A DNA stretch of 64,000 nt from positions 1 to 64,000 of the forward strand of contig CAJQUW010011301.1 of the NCBI GenBank assembly GCA_907163375.1, given 5' to 3'. Source of the stretch: Prostheceraeus crozeri (Eukaryota; Platyhelminthes; Polycladida; Euryleptidae). The notes beneath the pieces are model-generated. The model worked only from the letters and a program-made list of their open reading frames with translations, ran no database searches and was not told the origin of the DNA. The translations under genes and the position numbers were made by a program. Positions 24,452-37,046 of the stretch are shown one piece after another. The stretch's first letter is position 1. Each line of letters starts with the position of its first letter.

Positions 24452-25235
24452 AACAGAATTAAATTGTTCAAGCGTATCACTTTGCTAGAAGTACAAACTA
24501 ATTCAAAACGATGGCACATGAGGGAACTTACTAAGTGGGCAAAAAGAAATTTTTAATGTCTTGCAGAGATAGGAAAAATAGTCGTGCGTCGCTTGCGGAT
24601 TGGTAAGAATTCCCTCAAAATGCTCCGATCGCCACTTTCCTTCAGATTCGAAGAATTCAGATTATTGCGCAAACGTTTTCTTCATAGTGTTGGCCCTTTC
24701 GATTATTAAAAAAAATGACAGGCGCACGAAAAAAAACGTTCACAAACTTCACTGTGGAACTTGACATCGACTGTGTCTCTTTGCTGTGTGATCCAGCTGA
24801 TAACAGTCACTGAAACACCGAACAATTTGACGTGGTTAATGTTGAACTGTCTCCTCAATGTTCGATTACTATGGTATTATGTCAGCAGATTGCGAAAATT
24901 CATCAGCGTTACATGTTCCCATAGAAATAAACTGTTTATCTGAAGTTCGCTAGAATGAAAATTGACTCAAGGTCGCGGCACATCCGAGGGAACTAAGTTG
25001 GGGCATGAAGAACCAATGAAAAGCTTAGAATTTCACATGTGACTGATTCTAACCCAATGATGCAGACGTTGGCAGGTGCATCTAAGTGAAAATGCGCGCG
25101 ATTTATGTGCCGTTATTGTGCATTGCATGACGCTTAATTTCCATTCTAGAGGTTTTATTGTTGTCAATTTCTATGCATGTTCCAATGTTTCCTTTCAAGT
25201 TAAACAGAAGAAGAGACGATCTGTCTAATTCTGTG
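24452..25235 (+). mobile_element. hAT-like MITE, longer copy
   Basis: The first ~480 bp match, in inverse orientation, the MITE at 27734-28255. Its right end (gatctgtctaattctgtg, to 25235) matches that element's other terminus. Candidate 8-bp duplications are cagcccaa (24444-24451) and caacccag (25236-25243), 6 of 8 identical. It is 784 bp against 522 bp, so one copy has an internal insertion or deletion of about 260 bp. Confidence 0.6.
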
Positions 25236-25763
25236 CAACCCAGGGTGTTCTAATTCACTTGCACCCATAGTTGTTCCGAGACTGACAAGTGAGACTTCTT
25301 TGCAAGTGGGATGCACCACATTGAACCGATTTCTATGTAATTGCTGAAACTTTACCGGGAACTTTACCTTAACAATTCAACAATTAGATTCAAAAATTAA
25401 TGAGTTTCAAACATTTAGGTCTTTTAACCTTGTTCCCTGATGAATAGCGGTGAGATGAACATTTCAAAGATTAGAGAATATCCAAGCAGAAAAGTTCTTG
25501 GGTTGCGATGTCTAAAGAGAAAACAGTTAAAGACGTACTCCAGTTGATCATTTGAAGTCATAGAAGCCCATTCTCTCTATCACAATGGCAACTGAAGTTA
25601 GCTACAAAAAGAATAGAAAACACAACAGGAGATAGAGAACATACGGGCAAGTTGACAACGAATGCCTCCAACGTACTCGTAAGTCATGAATTTCTATCGA
25701 AATGCAACAATCTTGGGTAGAAATTGAGCGTTCGTACTTCGCGCTCGTGTAATCACTCGTAGT

Positions 25764-25944
25764 GTAGCCTCTAATTATTGTCACAATGGGATTATTAAAT
25801 TCTGTAAGCGAAGAAGTCGTCAGCTCGCGTCAACAATTCTTTATTAAATGACATGTGCAGTGGAATGCGTGTCGAGCAACAATCAATAGCCGTTATCAGA
25901 CACAATAGAACAAGACAACAACAGTTAAAGCATACTACACCACA
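25764..25944 (-). repeat. Candidate 3' LTR of the Gypsy element
   Basis: On the minus strand a polypurine-like aatgagggg is followed by TGTGGTGTAGTATGC (from 25944), a normal LTR start, and an AATAAA occurs about 100 bp in. It lies downstream of the Gypsy integrase on the same strand, where a 3' LTR belongs. No second copy was found to the right of 29.2 kb, and the far border is a guess. Confidence 0.35.
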
Positions 25945-26145
25945 CCCCTCATTTTTAAAATGAATAATATCACAGAAATTTACATTCTTTTTTTCTATTG
26001 CCTTTCACTATTTCGGCACAGCCGTCATGGACCCGCGACACTGTCCATCCAGGCTAAATTTTGAACGAAGCTTATGTGGACGAACAAACGAGCGAACAAG
26101 AATATCATCTCCTATTTTTTAAATTTTGCGCAATATTCGTCTGTT

Positions 26146-29100
26146 TCAGGATAATTTTTCACCGCTTTGGGCAAGATCAACGTCGTCCAATATATTCAGC
26201 CATTCAGATTTCGACGGAAATGATGCAACTTCTGAAGAAAATACCGGGGCTTGCGGAAATTCACGCACAAAATATAATAATGCTGGCGTTTTTTCAGTAG
26301 CGGAACAAACGGAAGATCGATAAGCCATCAAAACCAAATCAAGATTGTCAACCCAACGGCCATTTCGAGAGTAGTGACTTAACATTTCTAATAATGTTCG
26401 GTTCATCCTCTCTGCAAGTCCATCACATTGAGGATGACAAACAGAAGTCCTGCTTTTTGATACGCCGAAACAGCTCAGAGCTTCATACATCAGATGGCTC
26501 TCAAAATTTGATCCTTGATCAGTCAAAAGTCTACGCGGCACCCCAAAGCAAGAAAAAATAGTTGACTAGATGCTTGACTATTAAGGGAGATGTTATATTT
26601 CTCATTTTGAAACCAACTGGGAATCTTGAAAATGCGTCAACAATCCAGCTCCCCAGGAGCGGATGCGGAATTTGCCAAATTTTGAACAGGTGGATGATTA
26701 GCTTTTGCCTTTACAACCTGACAACTTTCGCAGCAGTCAATATAATTCATTACTGAACGCCTTATTCCAGGCCAATATCCGGACAAGAGTGTCCTAGCAA
26801 CAGTTCTATTGACTCCCACATGTCCACGATGTTGAGGAGAATGATGTATTCTTATAAATTCATTTTGCATATTATCTGGAATCATGCGCACAGGTTCTTC
26901 GTCAGACCTGTTTGTATCGTCTCCAAAGTATGCCATCTCTTAAACCAGCTGATTGTATAATTATTTCCACCTTTTAAGCTGACTGTTTGGCAAAGTAGAA
27001 GGCAGACGATTCTAGGGATTCTTTCAATGATAAAATAATTGGATCTTTGGTTTGATGATTAATTAAATCAGTATCACTGTAATAAGGTTCGACTTGTATG
27101 GCATTGACAAACTTCCCTGACACCGCGTCAGCTGAAATATTACCACAGCCAGCGATATGCGAAATTTGAATATCATACTATTGTAGCTCAAGAGCCCATC
27201 GACCGAGTAAACCGTTTTGTTTCTGTTGCTTAAGCTACACTAGCGGTTTGTGATCGGCTTGTAGATGAAAACGACGTCCAATCAAATAATGTCTGACCTT
27301 TCTCAAGGTTCCAACTATGGCCAAGCATTCTTTTTGAATGGCGCAATATTTTTTCTCACTTTCTTTGAATTTCCGGCTAAAGAATTCAACAGGGCGATTA
27401 TTCTGCATCAGTAGGCCTACCCCTGCGATATCGCCAGTCTGCACCATATACATGTAGGTTTCGTCAGGATCAGGAACACCAAGACATACATCATTAGTAC
27501 ATCCTAACTTCAGTCGTTTGAAAAAATCCAAAGTATCTTTTGTGCATAAAAATTCGCTGTTCCTCGCAGACATTCGATACAAATGTGCGGTATATTCAGC
27601 AAAATTAGCCACAAAACGGGAATCATAGTTACAAAGACCCAGGAAAGAAATTTACTGACGCTCACTAGTTGGTAAAGGTCAATCAATAATAGTCCGGAGC
27701 TTCTCTTTTGACATTTCCACACCTTGTCTGGACCACAGAATTAGACAGGTCGTCTCTTCTTCCGTTTGACTAGAAGGGAAACATTGGAACATGTACCGTT
27801 AATGAAATAGCACAATCTGCTGACTAAATACCATAGCAATCGAATAATGAGCAGCCAGTTCAACATAAAACACGCCAAATTGTGCAAAGTTTCAGTGACT
27901 GTTATTAGCTGGATCACACAGCCAAGAGACACAGACGATGTCAAGTTCTACAGAGATGTTTGTGAACGTTTTTTCATACGCCTGTTAACTTTTTTTGAAA
28001 TGATCGGAGGACCCAACATTATCGAGAAAACTTTTGCGCAATAATCTGAATTCTTCGAATCTGAAGGAATCGTGGCGATCGGAGCGTTTTGAAGGAATTC
28101 AGAGCAATCCGCAAGCGACGCACGACTATTTTTCCTATCTCTGTAAGGTATTAAAAATTTCTTTTTGCCCATTTATTAAGTTCCTTCATGTGCCATCTGT
28201 TTGAATCAGTTTGTACTTCTAGCAAGGTGATGCGATTAAACAATCTAATTCTGTGGTCTGGACACTCTTCTGTCCAAAATTTCAATTTCGTCCTGTCCGA
28301 TGAAGCACTTGTGACCTGAAAACGTCAAATTCAAAGACAAACAGCGCTCGGAAAACTGGCAGAAATACTCTTGATGCTGAAGAACGCAGCTTGAACCGAT
28401 GAAAATGTCATCCAAATAAGTATTCACGATCGGAAAATCCAAAAAAGGCTTTGGTCATTTCTCTATAAAAATGACTGACCGCATTGCAAAGTCCGAATGA
28501 TAACACTGTCCTCTCCCAAAGACCAATTTTCGGCCCTGGACTGAATGCAGTTTTCTCTCTTGCAGATTTTGATAAGGCAAGTTGCCAATAACCAGATCGC
28601 AAGTCAAATTTTGAAAATATCGTTGCACCACACAATGAGCCTCCAACTTCTTCAAAAGTGGGAATCGGCGTGCCGTCCTTTATTGTGATTGAATTCAATC
28701 GGTGATAATCGCACGCAAAACGGATGTTCCCGGTTATCTTGGGAACCAACACCACCGGCGCACAGTAAGGACTTTGAGATCGACGAATGATTCCAAGTTG
28801 CTCATACTCTTTCAGCAATGAAGAAACTTTGTTTGTATAATGTATAGGAACACGTCGAGGGGAGCATCGAACCGGATTTGAAGAAGTCAATTCAATCTGA
28901 AAATCACCATGAGTACTCCACTTAATGTTGTTAGTGAATAAAGTCTGGTACCTCATAATTGGATCATTGAACTCCGAATTTATATCTTCTGGATAAGTGG
29001 ACGATATGGACTTTGGTAATGGTGCCTCACACGAACACTCCGCACTACGAAACAATCACTGGGAATGGTCTGCAAGCTCAGATTGACCATGTCGGACAGA

Positions 29101-29216
29101 TACTCTATCAACAAATGAGGATAAGACCTCCAGAAATCCCAGCCCAAAATACCACCAATGTTCATGCTAGGGGAGGGGGTATGTGTGTGATATGATGAAG
29201 CTTCCAATGATAACAC
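26146..29216 (-). pseudogene. Decayed Gypsy (Ty3-type) retrotransposon pol
   Basis: Minus-strand order, in several frames. Protease end: GGILGWDFWRSYPH near 29150. Reverse transcriptase: 29055-28408, with PYCAPVVLVPK, FDLRSGYWQLAL and SFGLCNAVSHF, then TYLDDIFIGS near 28420. RNase H: 27612-27235, with GVGLLMQNNRPVEFFSRKF and LQADHKPLV. Integrase HHCC zinc region: 26936-26637, with HHSPQHRGHVG and CCESCQ. Integrase core: 26541-26146, with LLTDQGSNFES and HPQCDGLAERMNR. The text between the YLDD block and RNase H is interrupted by a 522-bp MITE. Multiple frameshifts; gag and the 5' LTR are absent. In life it would copy its RNA into DNA and integrate it. Confidence 0.88.
27734..28255 (-). mobile_element. 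hAT-like MITE inserted in the Gypsy element
   Basis: The ends cacagaattag (27734) and ctaattctgtg (28255) are inverted repeats. The perfect direct duplication gtctggac lies on both sides (27726-27733 and 28256-28263). The 8-bp length points to hAT. Removing it rejoins the reverse transcriptase and RNase H parts of the Gypsy element, so it is younger than the Gypsy insertion. No transposase inside. Confidence 0.85.
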
Positions 29217-29278
29217 CTGCTAACCAAACCGAAGTTAATTTCACTGTTTCCGATACAAGGAAGATATTTACCTGAAAG

Positions 29279-29282
<4 letters not shown>

Positions 29283-29374
<92 letters not shown>
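29283..29374. repeat. (AT)n microsatellite, about 92 bp
   Basis: An uninterrupted dinucleotide run next to the truncated 5' side of the Gypsy remnant. Confidence 0.98.
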
Positions 29375-29375
<1 letters not shown>

Positions 29376-31063
29376 TGAAGATATGCTGGAAAATTTAGAA
29401 GGAAACGACTACATTGAAATTTTGAAGCAGTATTTAGGAATATATTCCATAGTTATACTATGATCGAAAATCTCAGGCAAAAAAGTGCTTTTCTGATTTA
29501 GTGCCCCCTGCCCCTTTCATCGTCTTCCGCGGTCCCTGGAAATGAACATTTATTGTATTATCTTATTACGGAAGAAAGGACTCCAAGGCTAAACATCAAC
29601 TTTTGAAATGAAAAACATATATTATACAATACATTCTCAATGTTTCATTTAGAAAGTGACTCAATGTGAACCATTTATGCGGTCTTTTGCGTCACATTGT
29701 AAATAATTGCGAGTTAATTGAACCATTTAGAACATTTTCCCTCATCTTTGAAAAATTCAGAGTCGGTATGCAATCGAAATAAAAGGACTTATTGATGCAC
29801 TTGGATTATAGAAGAGTATTATAGATAGTTTTGAATATTATGAAATATTGATTTGGCCCATCAGTCCTTCTTCAGCCGAAATTAAAAGCAAAGAGGTAGG
29901 ATTTCTTAAGTGATGCCCTCCATTGCAAAGCCCCTCTTGAATTGCTAGCATATGTACATCCTAATTAATTGTGAATCCTAACTTCTTGCAATCATCAAAT
30001 AATAACCTACGATTGCTTTGTTTCTATAGCCAAAAACAGGATCTTTGTTTGACAATTTTTTTTGTTTTGACAACTCCCTGATATAAGAATGACGCATCGC
30101 ATCGACTACTTAGAGACATCATTGAGGCTTGTTGTTCATAATCATAGTGCATAATCATAGTCATAAAGATCGTTGTTCATAATTGTTAATAATTAATGAA
30201 GTGTCTGTTTTAGCTATATATGAAAATACATTGAACGTTATGTGATCATCTAGTGTTTCTCAAGCGTTTTTCCTCATCGACCACTTTTTATATCAAATTT
30301 AATAATCGCCCCTCGCTGATCATATTATACATAGCAGTACGTTTGGTGGAAAATACAGCAGTTCATCTACCATTCATTTTATAAATTTTCATTTTGACCG
30401 GGTGTAACTCAATAGTGACCGCAGAAATCATTTTGTCAATATAACTGACATACATATGACATATAGGCCTGTAGTCTTTCTTGATAAATACTTGGTGAAT
30501 AATTTCTAAAAACACACATTCGAATAGTCATCTTTTATTAACTATCACAAGTCGAAAGCATGGAATTCATGCTAGATTTTTATTCAGTGCAGGCAGTGTA
30601 GGTAAAAAACCCACCCCATTTGAAAAGGTTTATTTTCAATAGGTGGGTTTTTTAATAAATATATTCACCGACTGATAGACGTACGATCGAATTTGAGACA
30701 GAGATTGATAGTAGGTTGCGTCCGATATCAAATCGTAAGCTCAACGATGTATTCAAATTTAAGTATCAAACTCCTCAGAACATAATATTTCTTCATTAAT
30801 TGTAATAGACGTCTCATTCTTTTTATATCTACGTCTTATTCTTATTAATATCAAGTGTATGATTTCGTCATACTAAAATCAATGATCCTAAAATGCTCAT
30901 AACAAAAAGTGTGGCTATTGCAAAAATTACTGAAAAGGCATGGAAACTCCTACGATCGTGAAAATTAAATGACATAACAAACTGATTAAAGCACCCAGAA
31001 ACATCAATATAGAATAATTATAAAATTTTACTTATCAGAGAAAGACATCCATCTCTACAACTA
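29375..31063. other. No gene; possible single hAT end
   Basis: No supported gene. At 30252 agtgtttctcaagcgttttt followed by tcatcgaccac resembles the end of Charlie-type hAT elements, but no partner end was found. A small hairpin built on aaaaaacccacc / ggtgggtttttt lies at 30605-30655. Confidence 0.3.
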
Positions 31064-32557
31064 CACGGTGCCCATTAAAAAAGGTAACAATTTAGAAAAA
31101 CACATTAAATTCAAAATTTATCAAATTTCTATTGACTATCAACGCATGATAATAGCTACCCTAGGTATTCAAAGTGACCACCGTCGACATCGAAGCATTT
31201 TTAAGTCTTCCAATCCAAGAGTTTGCAGCTCTTTTTACCGTATCCATACGGATGGCATCCCAAGAATCAACAAGACAAGTTTTCAAATCATCAATGTTCT
31301 GAATTTCAGTTCGGTTTCTTTGCACTTCTGATAGGAGTAAAGACCAGATGCAGTAGTCCATCACATTCAAATCAGCACTTTTCGCTGGCCAAAGATCAGG
31401 GGAAATGAATTCAGGGTAATTTTCATCTAACCATTGAATTGTTCTGCGTGCTGTATGAGCCTTCGCCCCATCCTGCTGTCACCACCAGGAATCACCATTC
31501 ATCACATGATTAATGTCGTCGAACATTTGAGGCAACATCTCTTGCGTGTAAGTCTCTTGATTCACGGTTTTCTTTTTCTTCGATATGCAGGTAAATGCTC
31601 TTGTCCTTCTGCATAACCTTCGACGAAACGCAGTTCTGTCTTCCCGCACCAGGACATCGCACCGTAACACATAATCGTTTGTTGCTGCTTGTCTGACTCC
31701 ACAACGAGATCTTCAGGAGGAATGTTTGTTTTGCAGGTGACAAAATATTCTTTCATTTTGATTGTTTACAGCAGGATGCAAAGAAAAACTGGCTTCATCT
31801 GAGAACCAACAGCATCGACTTCTGCTTTCTGGAACTTCTGTTCGTCTCGGTTAACCCTTGACACCGAACACGCTTATAGCATTTCAAAGGAGATTCATCG
31901 AGTACGTTAAAAACTGTACTTTTCGAAATGTTCAGTTCATTGGCAATTTGTCGCTGACTGAAATGTCTTCTGCTTTTATCTGGTGGAGTAACTGCTAAAG
32001 TAACAATGGCTTCTCTCGTTGGTGAGGCAATGCATCGGCGTCGTCCACTTCCTTCTTTTCGACATTCTGCCACAGGAGATCCATATCTTTTAAGGTTAGA
32101 AACAACGCGGTCCATTTGTCTTTTTGTGATGTTGCTGAAGAACCTAGGAAGCACTTCAAAGCATTTTGTTAAGCCCCATGTCGGATTTTCTTCTTTAAAC
32201 AACACTATTACTTTGCGCTGGAAGTCTGTTAGCTGTTGCATTATTGCGAATTCGACTATTAATGATTTCTAGAACTTCAGTTCGCTGCTATAAATTTCAA
32301 TACTTATCAGTTCTCTGTTTATTGTGTCGTCATAGGCCTAATGGTTTGATGGATATCTATAGTGACAAATTATTGAAAAATTTGAATGCACGAGAAATGC
32401 TTGGTTACTTGGTTGGATATCTATGATAGTAGCAATTCAATCACGCTTTGAATACACGAGAAGTGCTAAGTCCGAGATTGTACACAATAGTGATTTTGAA
32501 TGAATCAAGGACATGATAAGTAAAAGCAAATTGTTACCTTTTTTAATGGGCACCCTG
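31064..32557 (-). mobile_element. Mariner/maT-like element, TA duplications, inactive
   Basis: Inverted repeats of about 28 bp: cacggtgcccattaaaaaag (from 31064) against cttttttaatgggcaccctg (to 32557). TA flanks both (31062-31063, 32558-32559). Total length 1494 bp with one transposase gene on the minus strand, which is degenerate. Confidence 0.85.
31161..32241 (-). pseudogene. Mariner-superfamily transposase (DD37D), degenerate
   Basis: The N-terminal 148 residues (32241-31795) form a DNA-binding region with KEGSGRRRCIASPTREA and RQIANELNISKSTVFNVL (helix-turn-helix). The catalytic domain is spread over several frames around 31760-31370. The second Asp lies in QQDGAKAHTARRTIQWL, and the third position in SADLNVMDYCIWSLL is Asp. 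Counting between them gives 37, the DD37D pattern of maT-type elements. A TGA at 31476-31478 just before QQDGA, plus frame changes near 31760, disable it. Confidence 0.75.
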
Positions 32558-32559
32558 TA

Positions 32560-33290
32560 CTAACAAAAGTCTGAGACCACGCCCATTCTTCACATGGAGT
32601 TTCAAAGTTGGGTGGGCTATATGTGATTAAGACGTAACAAGTAACAACAACAGTAAAACACAAAAAGATCTTGTGAAAAGGGGAACAATATAGCAGGCTA
32701 TCTCAAATATACAAAAAACAGTAGGATTATACGGAATACTAATAACAGATTACGCAATCAGAAAAGTGGAAGTAGAGAGAAATAAGTACTATCGCCGAAA
32801 AAATGTGATTTCTCATGGATACGAATGCTCCGTAGCCGCTCCTCTAGAACTGTATTCAGGCTAGAGACGTAATTAAAACGATCAATTAAACGGTCGTTCA
32901 AATTGAAGTTCCGACCTGATGATATACAACTTGCATTTAAAATCCTGGCTACTACGAAACAACCCAGCCAGCCTCCTATTTAAAAAAAACCCCAAAAAAC
33001 GCGGGTTTTTTAAATGGTTTTTAAATATGCCAACCCTGAGTACAGGTAATAAAGGTAGTTTTGGATTGTCTTTACTGCTATTCTCTAGTACATTTGACTT
33101 TCTGACTTAGTTGTCCATGATTACTAGATTATTTAATTCTTAGATTACTACTTTGTTGTGTAGTCATCTCCAAATTTAATTTTTCTATAATTTATTTCTT
33201 TTCTTTCAATTCACTCCTGCTGGGGGACTCCTTTAGTGCAGAGGTGCGTCCTTTTCCCCATCCATTCATTGAAAAAAGATTCACTTCACA
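32560..33290. other. No gene recognised
   Basis: No supported gene. A short hairpin-like stretch occurs at 32980-33020 (tatttaaaaaaaacccc / gcgggttttttaaat). Confidence 0.3.
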
Positions 33291-33513
33291 AATCATAATT
33301 GCATGCTTTCTTTACCATCTTTAGCATCTCTTTTTTGCACAATTTAGCACTGTATTTTGTTAACATAACGGGTAATTTATATATTTTACAAGCTTCGAAG
33401 TACTACAGAACTATGATAGAAATCATAATTGTATGCTTTCTTTACCATCATTAGCATCTCTTTTTTGCATAATTTAGCACTGTATTTTTTTAACATACCG
33501 GATAATTTATATA
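33291..33513. repeat. 130-bp tandem duplication interrupted by Tc1
   Basis: The unit starting aatcataattgcatgctttc at 33291 is repeated from 33421 with few changes. The second unit stops at 33513, where the Tc1 element begins. Its expected continuation (ttttacaagcttcgaag) reappears after the right end of the Tc1 at about 57746, which confirms that the intervening 24 kb is inserted DNA. Confidence 0.75.
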
Positions 33514-33665
33514 TACTCATTGACAAAATTTTTGAAACATTTGCTTCTTTAACTTCTTTCCTTCTGACTGGTATATATACATGTATGTATGATACCTTGA
33601 TAATTTAGTCACAATCTCCACCACGTCGCTGACATAGAAAAACAACGCATGTAGCAGATTCAACT

Positions 33666-34565
33666 TTAATAACGCGTGTGCCCCCCTCTAGCTCCATTAC
33701 ATTCCGTAATCCGAGATGGCAGGGATTCACAAAGTTTCTGAATGAAGGATGTTTCAAGGAGAAGCCACTGCTCTGTCAGTCTTTTAGAGAGAATCTTCAG
33801 GGACACTGGTGGAAGTGAATAGCGGTCTCTCACTCGCTGCCCAAGCTCGTCCCAGACTTGTTCAATGGGTGACAAGTCAGGTGAGCGTGCAGACCAGTCA
33901 AGGGTTTGAATGTTCAATCTCCTAACAGTGGCAATGACACCCGAGGAGCGATGTGGTCTTGCGTTGTCGTCTTGGAAGACGAGATCCTCCACCCTGACCA
34001 CTGGGGAAACAACAGGAAGCACAATTTCATTGAGATACCTCTCTCCAGTCAACGTGCCTTTGATGATGACTGCTGTCGTTCGTCCGCCATGCCAAATGCC
34101 ACTCCATAGCATAACACTTCCACCACCATATATGTCGTGTTCTTTAATACAGCATGGGGCAAAGCGTTCACCTGGAAGACGATGCACTCTGACACGACCG
34201 TCATTGAAATCCAGAGTGAATCTCGATTCATCGGTCCACAAGACTTTCTGCTAGTGATGGTCATTCCATGAGCGATGAGCATCACACCAGGCAACTTGTC
34301 TTCTGCGGTGCTCAAAATTCAATGGAATTAGGACAGCCGGTCGTCGCGATTGAATTCCAGCTTCTCGCAATCTTCGGTAAGCCGTTCGAACGCTACAGTC
34401 TATATTTGAGGCACTCTTCCAGTGTACGACTAGCTTTGGGACTGACACAACTCTTCCTCTTTGCAGCTAAAAGTACATGTAGACGTGCGTCTGTCCTTCC
34501 TGCAGACTTTCTTGGTCGACCAGTCTTCTTTTTTAACATCTCCTTCTGCTTTCCATCGACACCAC
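33666..34565 (-). pseudogene. Tc1 transposase (DD34E), main part
   Basis: From the Polinton junction the minus strand reads RWWCRWKAEGDVK, the second half of the N-terminal DNA-binding domain. A frame change near 34445 leads into RTAYRRLREAGIQSRRP (34448-34251). A TAG at 34251-34253 follows, then the same frame gives LWTDESRFTLDF (first Asp), VFQDDNARPHRS (second Asp) and SPDLSPIEQVWDEL (Glu), with a spacing of 34. The C-terminus is at 33666. At least one frameshift and one nonsense codon, in addition to the Polinton insertion, inactivate it. Confidence 0.85.
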
Positions 34566-34571
34566 CACCTC
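34566..34571. repeat. Polinton target duplication CACCTC, left
   Basis: The six bases cacctc directly before the Polinton terminus (agtagtgaaaactg) are repeated exactly at 57364-57369. Six bases is the characteristic Polinton/Maverick duplication length. Confidence 0.9.
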
Positions 34572-34704
34572 AGTAGTGAAAACTGTGCCCTACTTGCGAG
34601 GGATAGGTACATGGATGGGTACATGTAAAATTTAGTGTTATCAATAGGAACATGGATAGGTACATGTATAATTCAGTGTTATGAATAGGAACATGTATGA
34701 CATC
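34572..34704 (+). repeat. Polinton left TIR, outer 133 bp
   Basis: The reverse complement of the last 133 bases of the Polinton (57231-57363), nearly identical. Ends at gtatgacatc, where the LINE begins. Confidence 0.92.
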
Positions 34705-36881
34705 CGACTTGCCTACCGACTTGCTCGAACAAAATTTGGGACTAGCGCAGATTGTTGAAGTAGCGACAAGAGGAGGAAGTATTTTGGACAAGGTTCTTAT
34801 CGACAATCACATGAAAGAAAATTTTTGCCCTGCTATTATTGGGCCTAATTTTGGCAATGCTGACCATTCGACTGTTTTTGTCAAGCCACTAAATGCCAAG
34901 TCATATTGTACATCTATCGTCAAATTGTATGATTATCGCGAGACATTCGTGAGAAGATTCTGTGACTTTTTAGGATCAATTAATTGGAGCTACTTTTACA
35001 AACTGGATGTACCGTTACAGCATAAAACTGATTTGTTTTATAAGATAATTAATGATGCGCTGAAAGAAATCCCTTTCAAGTACGTTGAAATGATGAGTAC
35101 AGACAAAGCATGGGTAACTCCTCTTTTGAAGCACCTTATAAACTGCCGATATCAAGCTTACAGGAACAACGATCTCCCTCTGTACAATCATTATAAAGTA
35201 AAAGTGAAGTCAGAGATCACGAAAGCCAAATGTATTTGGTCCAAACATCTGAAAATAACAAAGGTAGTGTTTGGAAAATTGTGAGGACGGAAAATCCAAA
35301 TAATTCGCAAGCTGGATTTAATCTAGATAAATTACTGCAGCAGTTTCCAAATTATCAGTCAGCAGCAGAGGCTATTAACAGCTACTTCTCGAGGGTGTTT
35401 TCAGCTGCACCAAGTTGGAACGATATTGAGTCCCACTTTCCAACCATCACTGACCCATGGCTACCAGATATTATTGTTACAAAGACATATGAAATGTTAC
35501 GCTCTTTAAAAGTCAACAAGTCGTCAGGCTGTGACTCTCTTTCTCCTCGACTTCTGCGAGAGGCTGCAGGCATACTATCAGGCCCTGTATCTCGCATGTT
35601 TTGTCTCTCCGTCAGTGTAGGTGTTGTTCCTACTCAATGGAAATTGGCGAACGTAATCCCTGTCCCCAAAAATCCCAATCCCACTGTCAACGAACTGAGG
35701 CCTATATCTGTTCTTCCAATTTCGGCCAAGCTTCTAGAAAAGTACGTACTAATGTCAATCGAAGAAAGACTCTTGTCCCTGTATGGTGATAACCAATTTG
35801 GTTTTCGTCGCGGATCATCGACTTTATGCGCTAATATTCAATTACACGACTTCATAACATCTAAATTGGATCGTGAAGATATATCAGGAGTGGCAGTGAT
35901 ATCATTCGATCTCAGCAGAGCATTTGACCGCCTACAGCATGAGAAATTGTTTGCTTATCTGACATCAAAGCATTTGCCAACTAAATTTCTGGAATGGTTA
36001 GCAGATTATTTCAAAGACCGATATCAGCGAGTTTGTGTGAAGCATATAGCAAATAGCAATTTCCGTCAAGTGACTTCAGGCGTTCCTCAGGGGTGCATTT
36101 CACCACAAATGTTTGCTGCTTACATGGGCTCCTTAAACTCATTCTCTAATGACACGATGCTTATCAAGTACGCAGATGATGTTTTAGTTTCAATTCCTTT
36201 CTCTACAAATGATGATGTAAACCATGCCATTCAACTGGAAGCAACCAACATAAAAAGCTGGTGTCGTGATCATGGTCTGATATTAAATGAGCAGATAAGT
36301 CAAGAGTAATGATTGTCAAAAAGCGAAATACTCCCATCATAAACGTATTGTGTATGCCGCAAGTTGATAATCTAAACTGCCTTGGTGTAACTTTCTCAGG
36401 AGATCTCACTTGGATTAAGCATGTTGACTCAATATGTAAAAAATCGAGCCGTCGTATCTTTCTCTTAAAACGTTTAAAGAGATATTCTGGACTTCAGAAA
36501 GCCGATTTGATACAAGTTTATCATAATATGATTCTTGGTATACTTGAATACAATTCCGCTGTTTTTGTATCGCTTAACAATAAAGAATCAAATAAAATTG
36601 AGAGAATTCGTCGACGTTGCCATAACATCATATGTGGCTTTAATTGTGACTGTGGTATGTTTCCATCTACTAGGGAAAGACGCGTTTCGCAAGCATTAAA
36701 GACATTCAAGAAGCTTGAAAACCCGAATAACATTCTGCATCACCTATTTCCACAGCGACTCACCTATTCTGGTTTGCTTCGCCAGCCTATGTATAAAACA
36801 CATCGTAGAATCAAATCATTTGTTCCGTATTGTATTCCTCTCTATAATACTTCATTTTCTGGATCAAGAAAACAAGGATGA
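34705..36881 (+). pseudogene. Non-LTR reverse transcriptase (Jockey/CR1-like), frameshifted
   Basis: Starts within an AP-endonuclease C-terminus (SILDKVLIDN... NFGNADHSTVFV). The reverse transcriptase carries LANVIPVPKN, NELRPISVLPISAKLLEK, NQFGFRRGSST, ISFDLSRAFDRLQH, TSGVPQGCISP and KYADDVLVS (the catalytic Asp pair). A C-terminal segment with LNCLGVTFSGDLTWIKHVD and RRRCHNIICGF follows. The frame shifts near 35260 and again near 36305, so it is dead. It would have primed reverse transcription at a DNA nick. Clade assignment within the Jockey/CR1 group is uncertain. Confidence 0.88.
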
Positions 36882-37046
36882 CGTCCATGATGCTGTTATT
36901 GTGCTACTGAAGTGATTTTCGTTTATTTTGCTAAATGACTTATGCGAGTTTGTACTTGTACTATTTTTCTTCACTTATAACCTGTGTCTTTTTGCTCAAA
37001 GCAATGTATGATTTTCATTCTGAAACAAATATATACGCTTATTATT
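34705..37046 (+). mobile_element. 5'-truncated LINE inserted in the Polinton left TIR
   Basis: The sequence departs from the terminal repeat after gacatc (34704) and rejoins it at atctgtttta (37047), so the only duplication is 3 bp (atc). It encodes the end of an endonuclease, a reverse transcriptase and a C-terminal region, and ends in a short attatt microsatellite, as CR1/L2-type LINEs do. With it removed, the left repeat is 133 + 167 = 300 bp, exactly the length of the right repeat. Confidence 0.9.

Noticed and set aside
29375..31060. 5' LTR of the Gypsy element
   Set aside because: No sequence matching the candidate 3' LTR at 25764-25944 was found upstream of the protease remnant.
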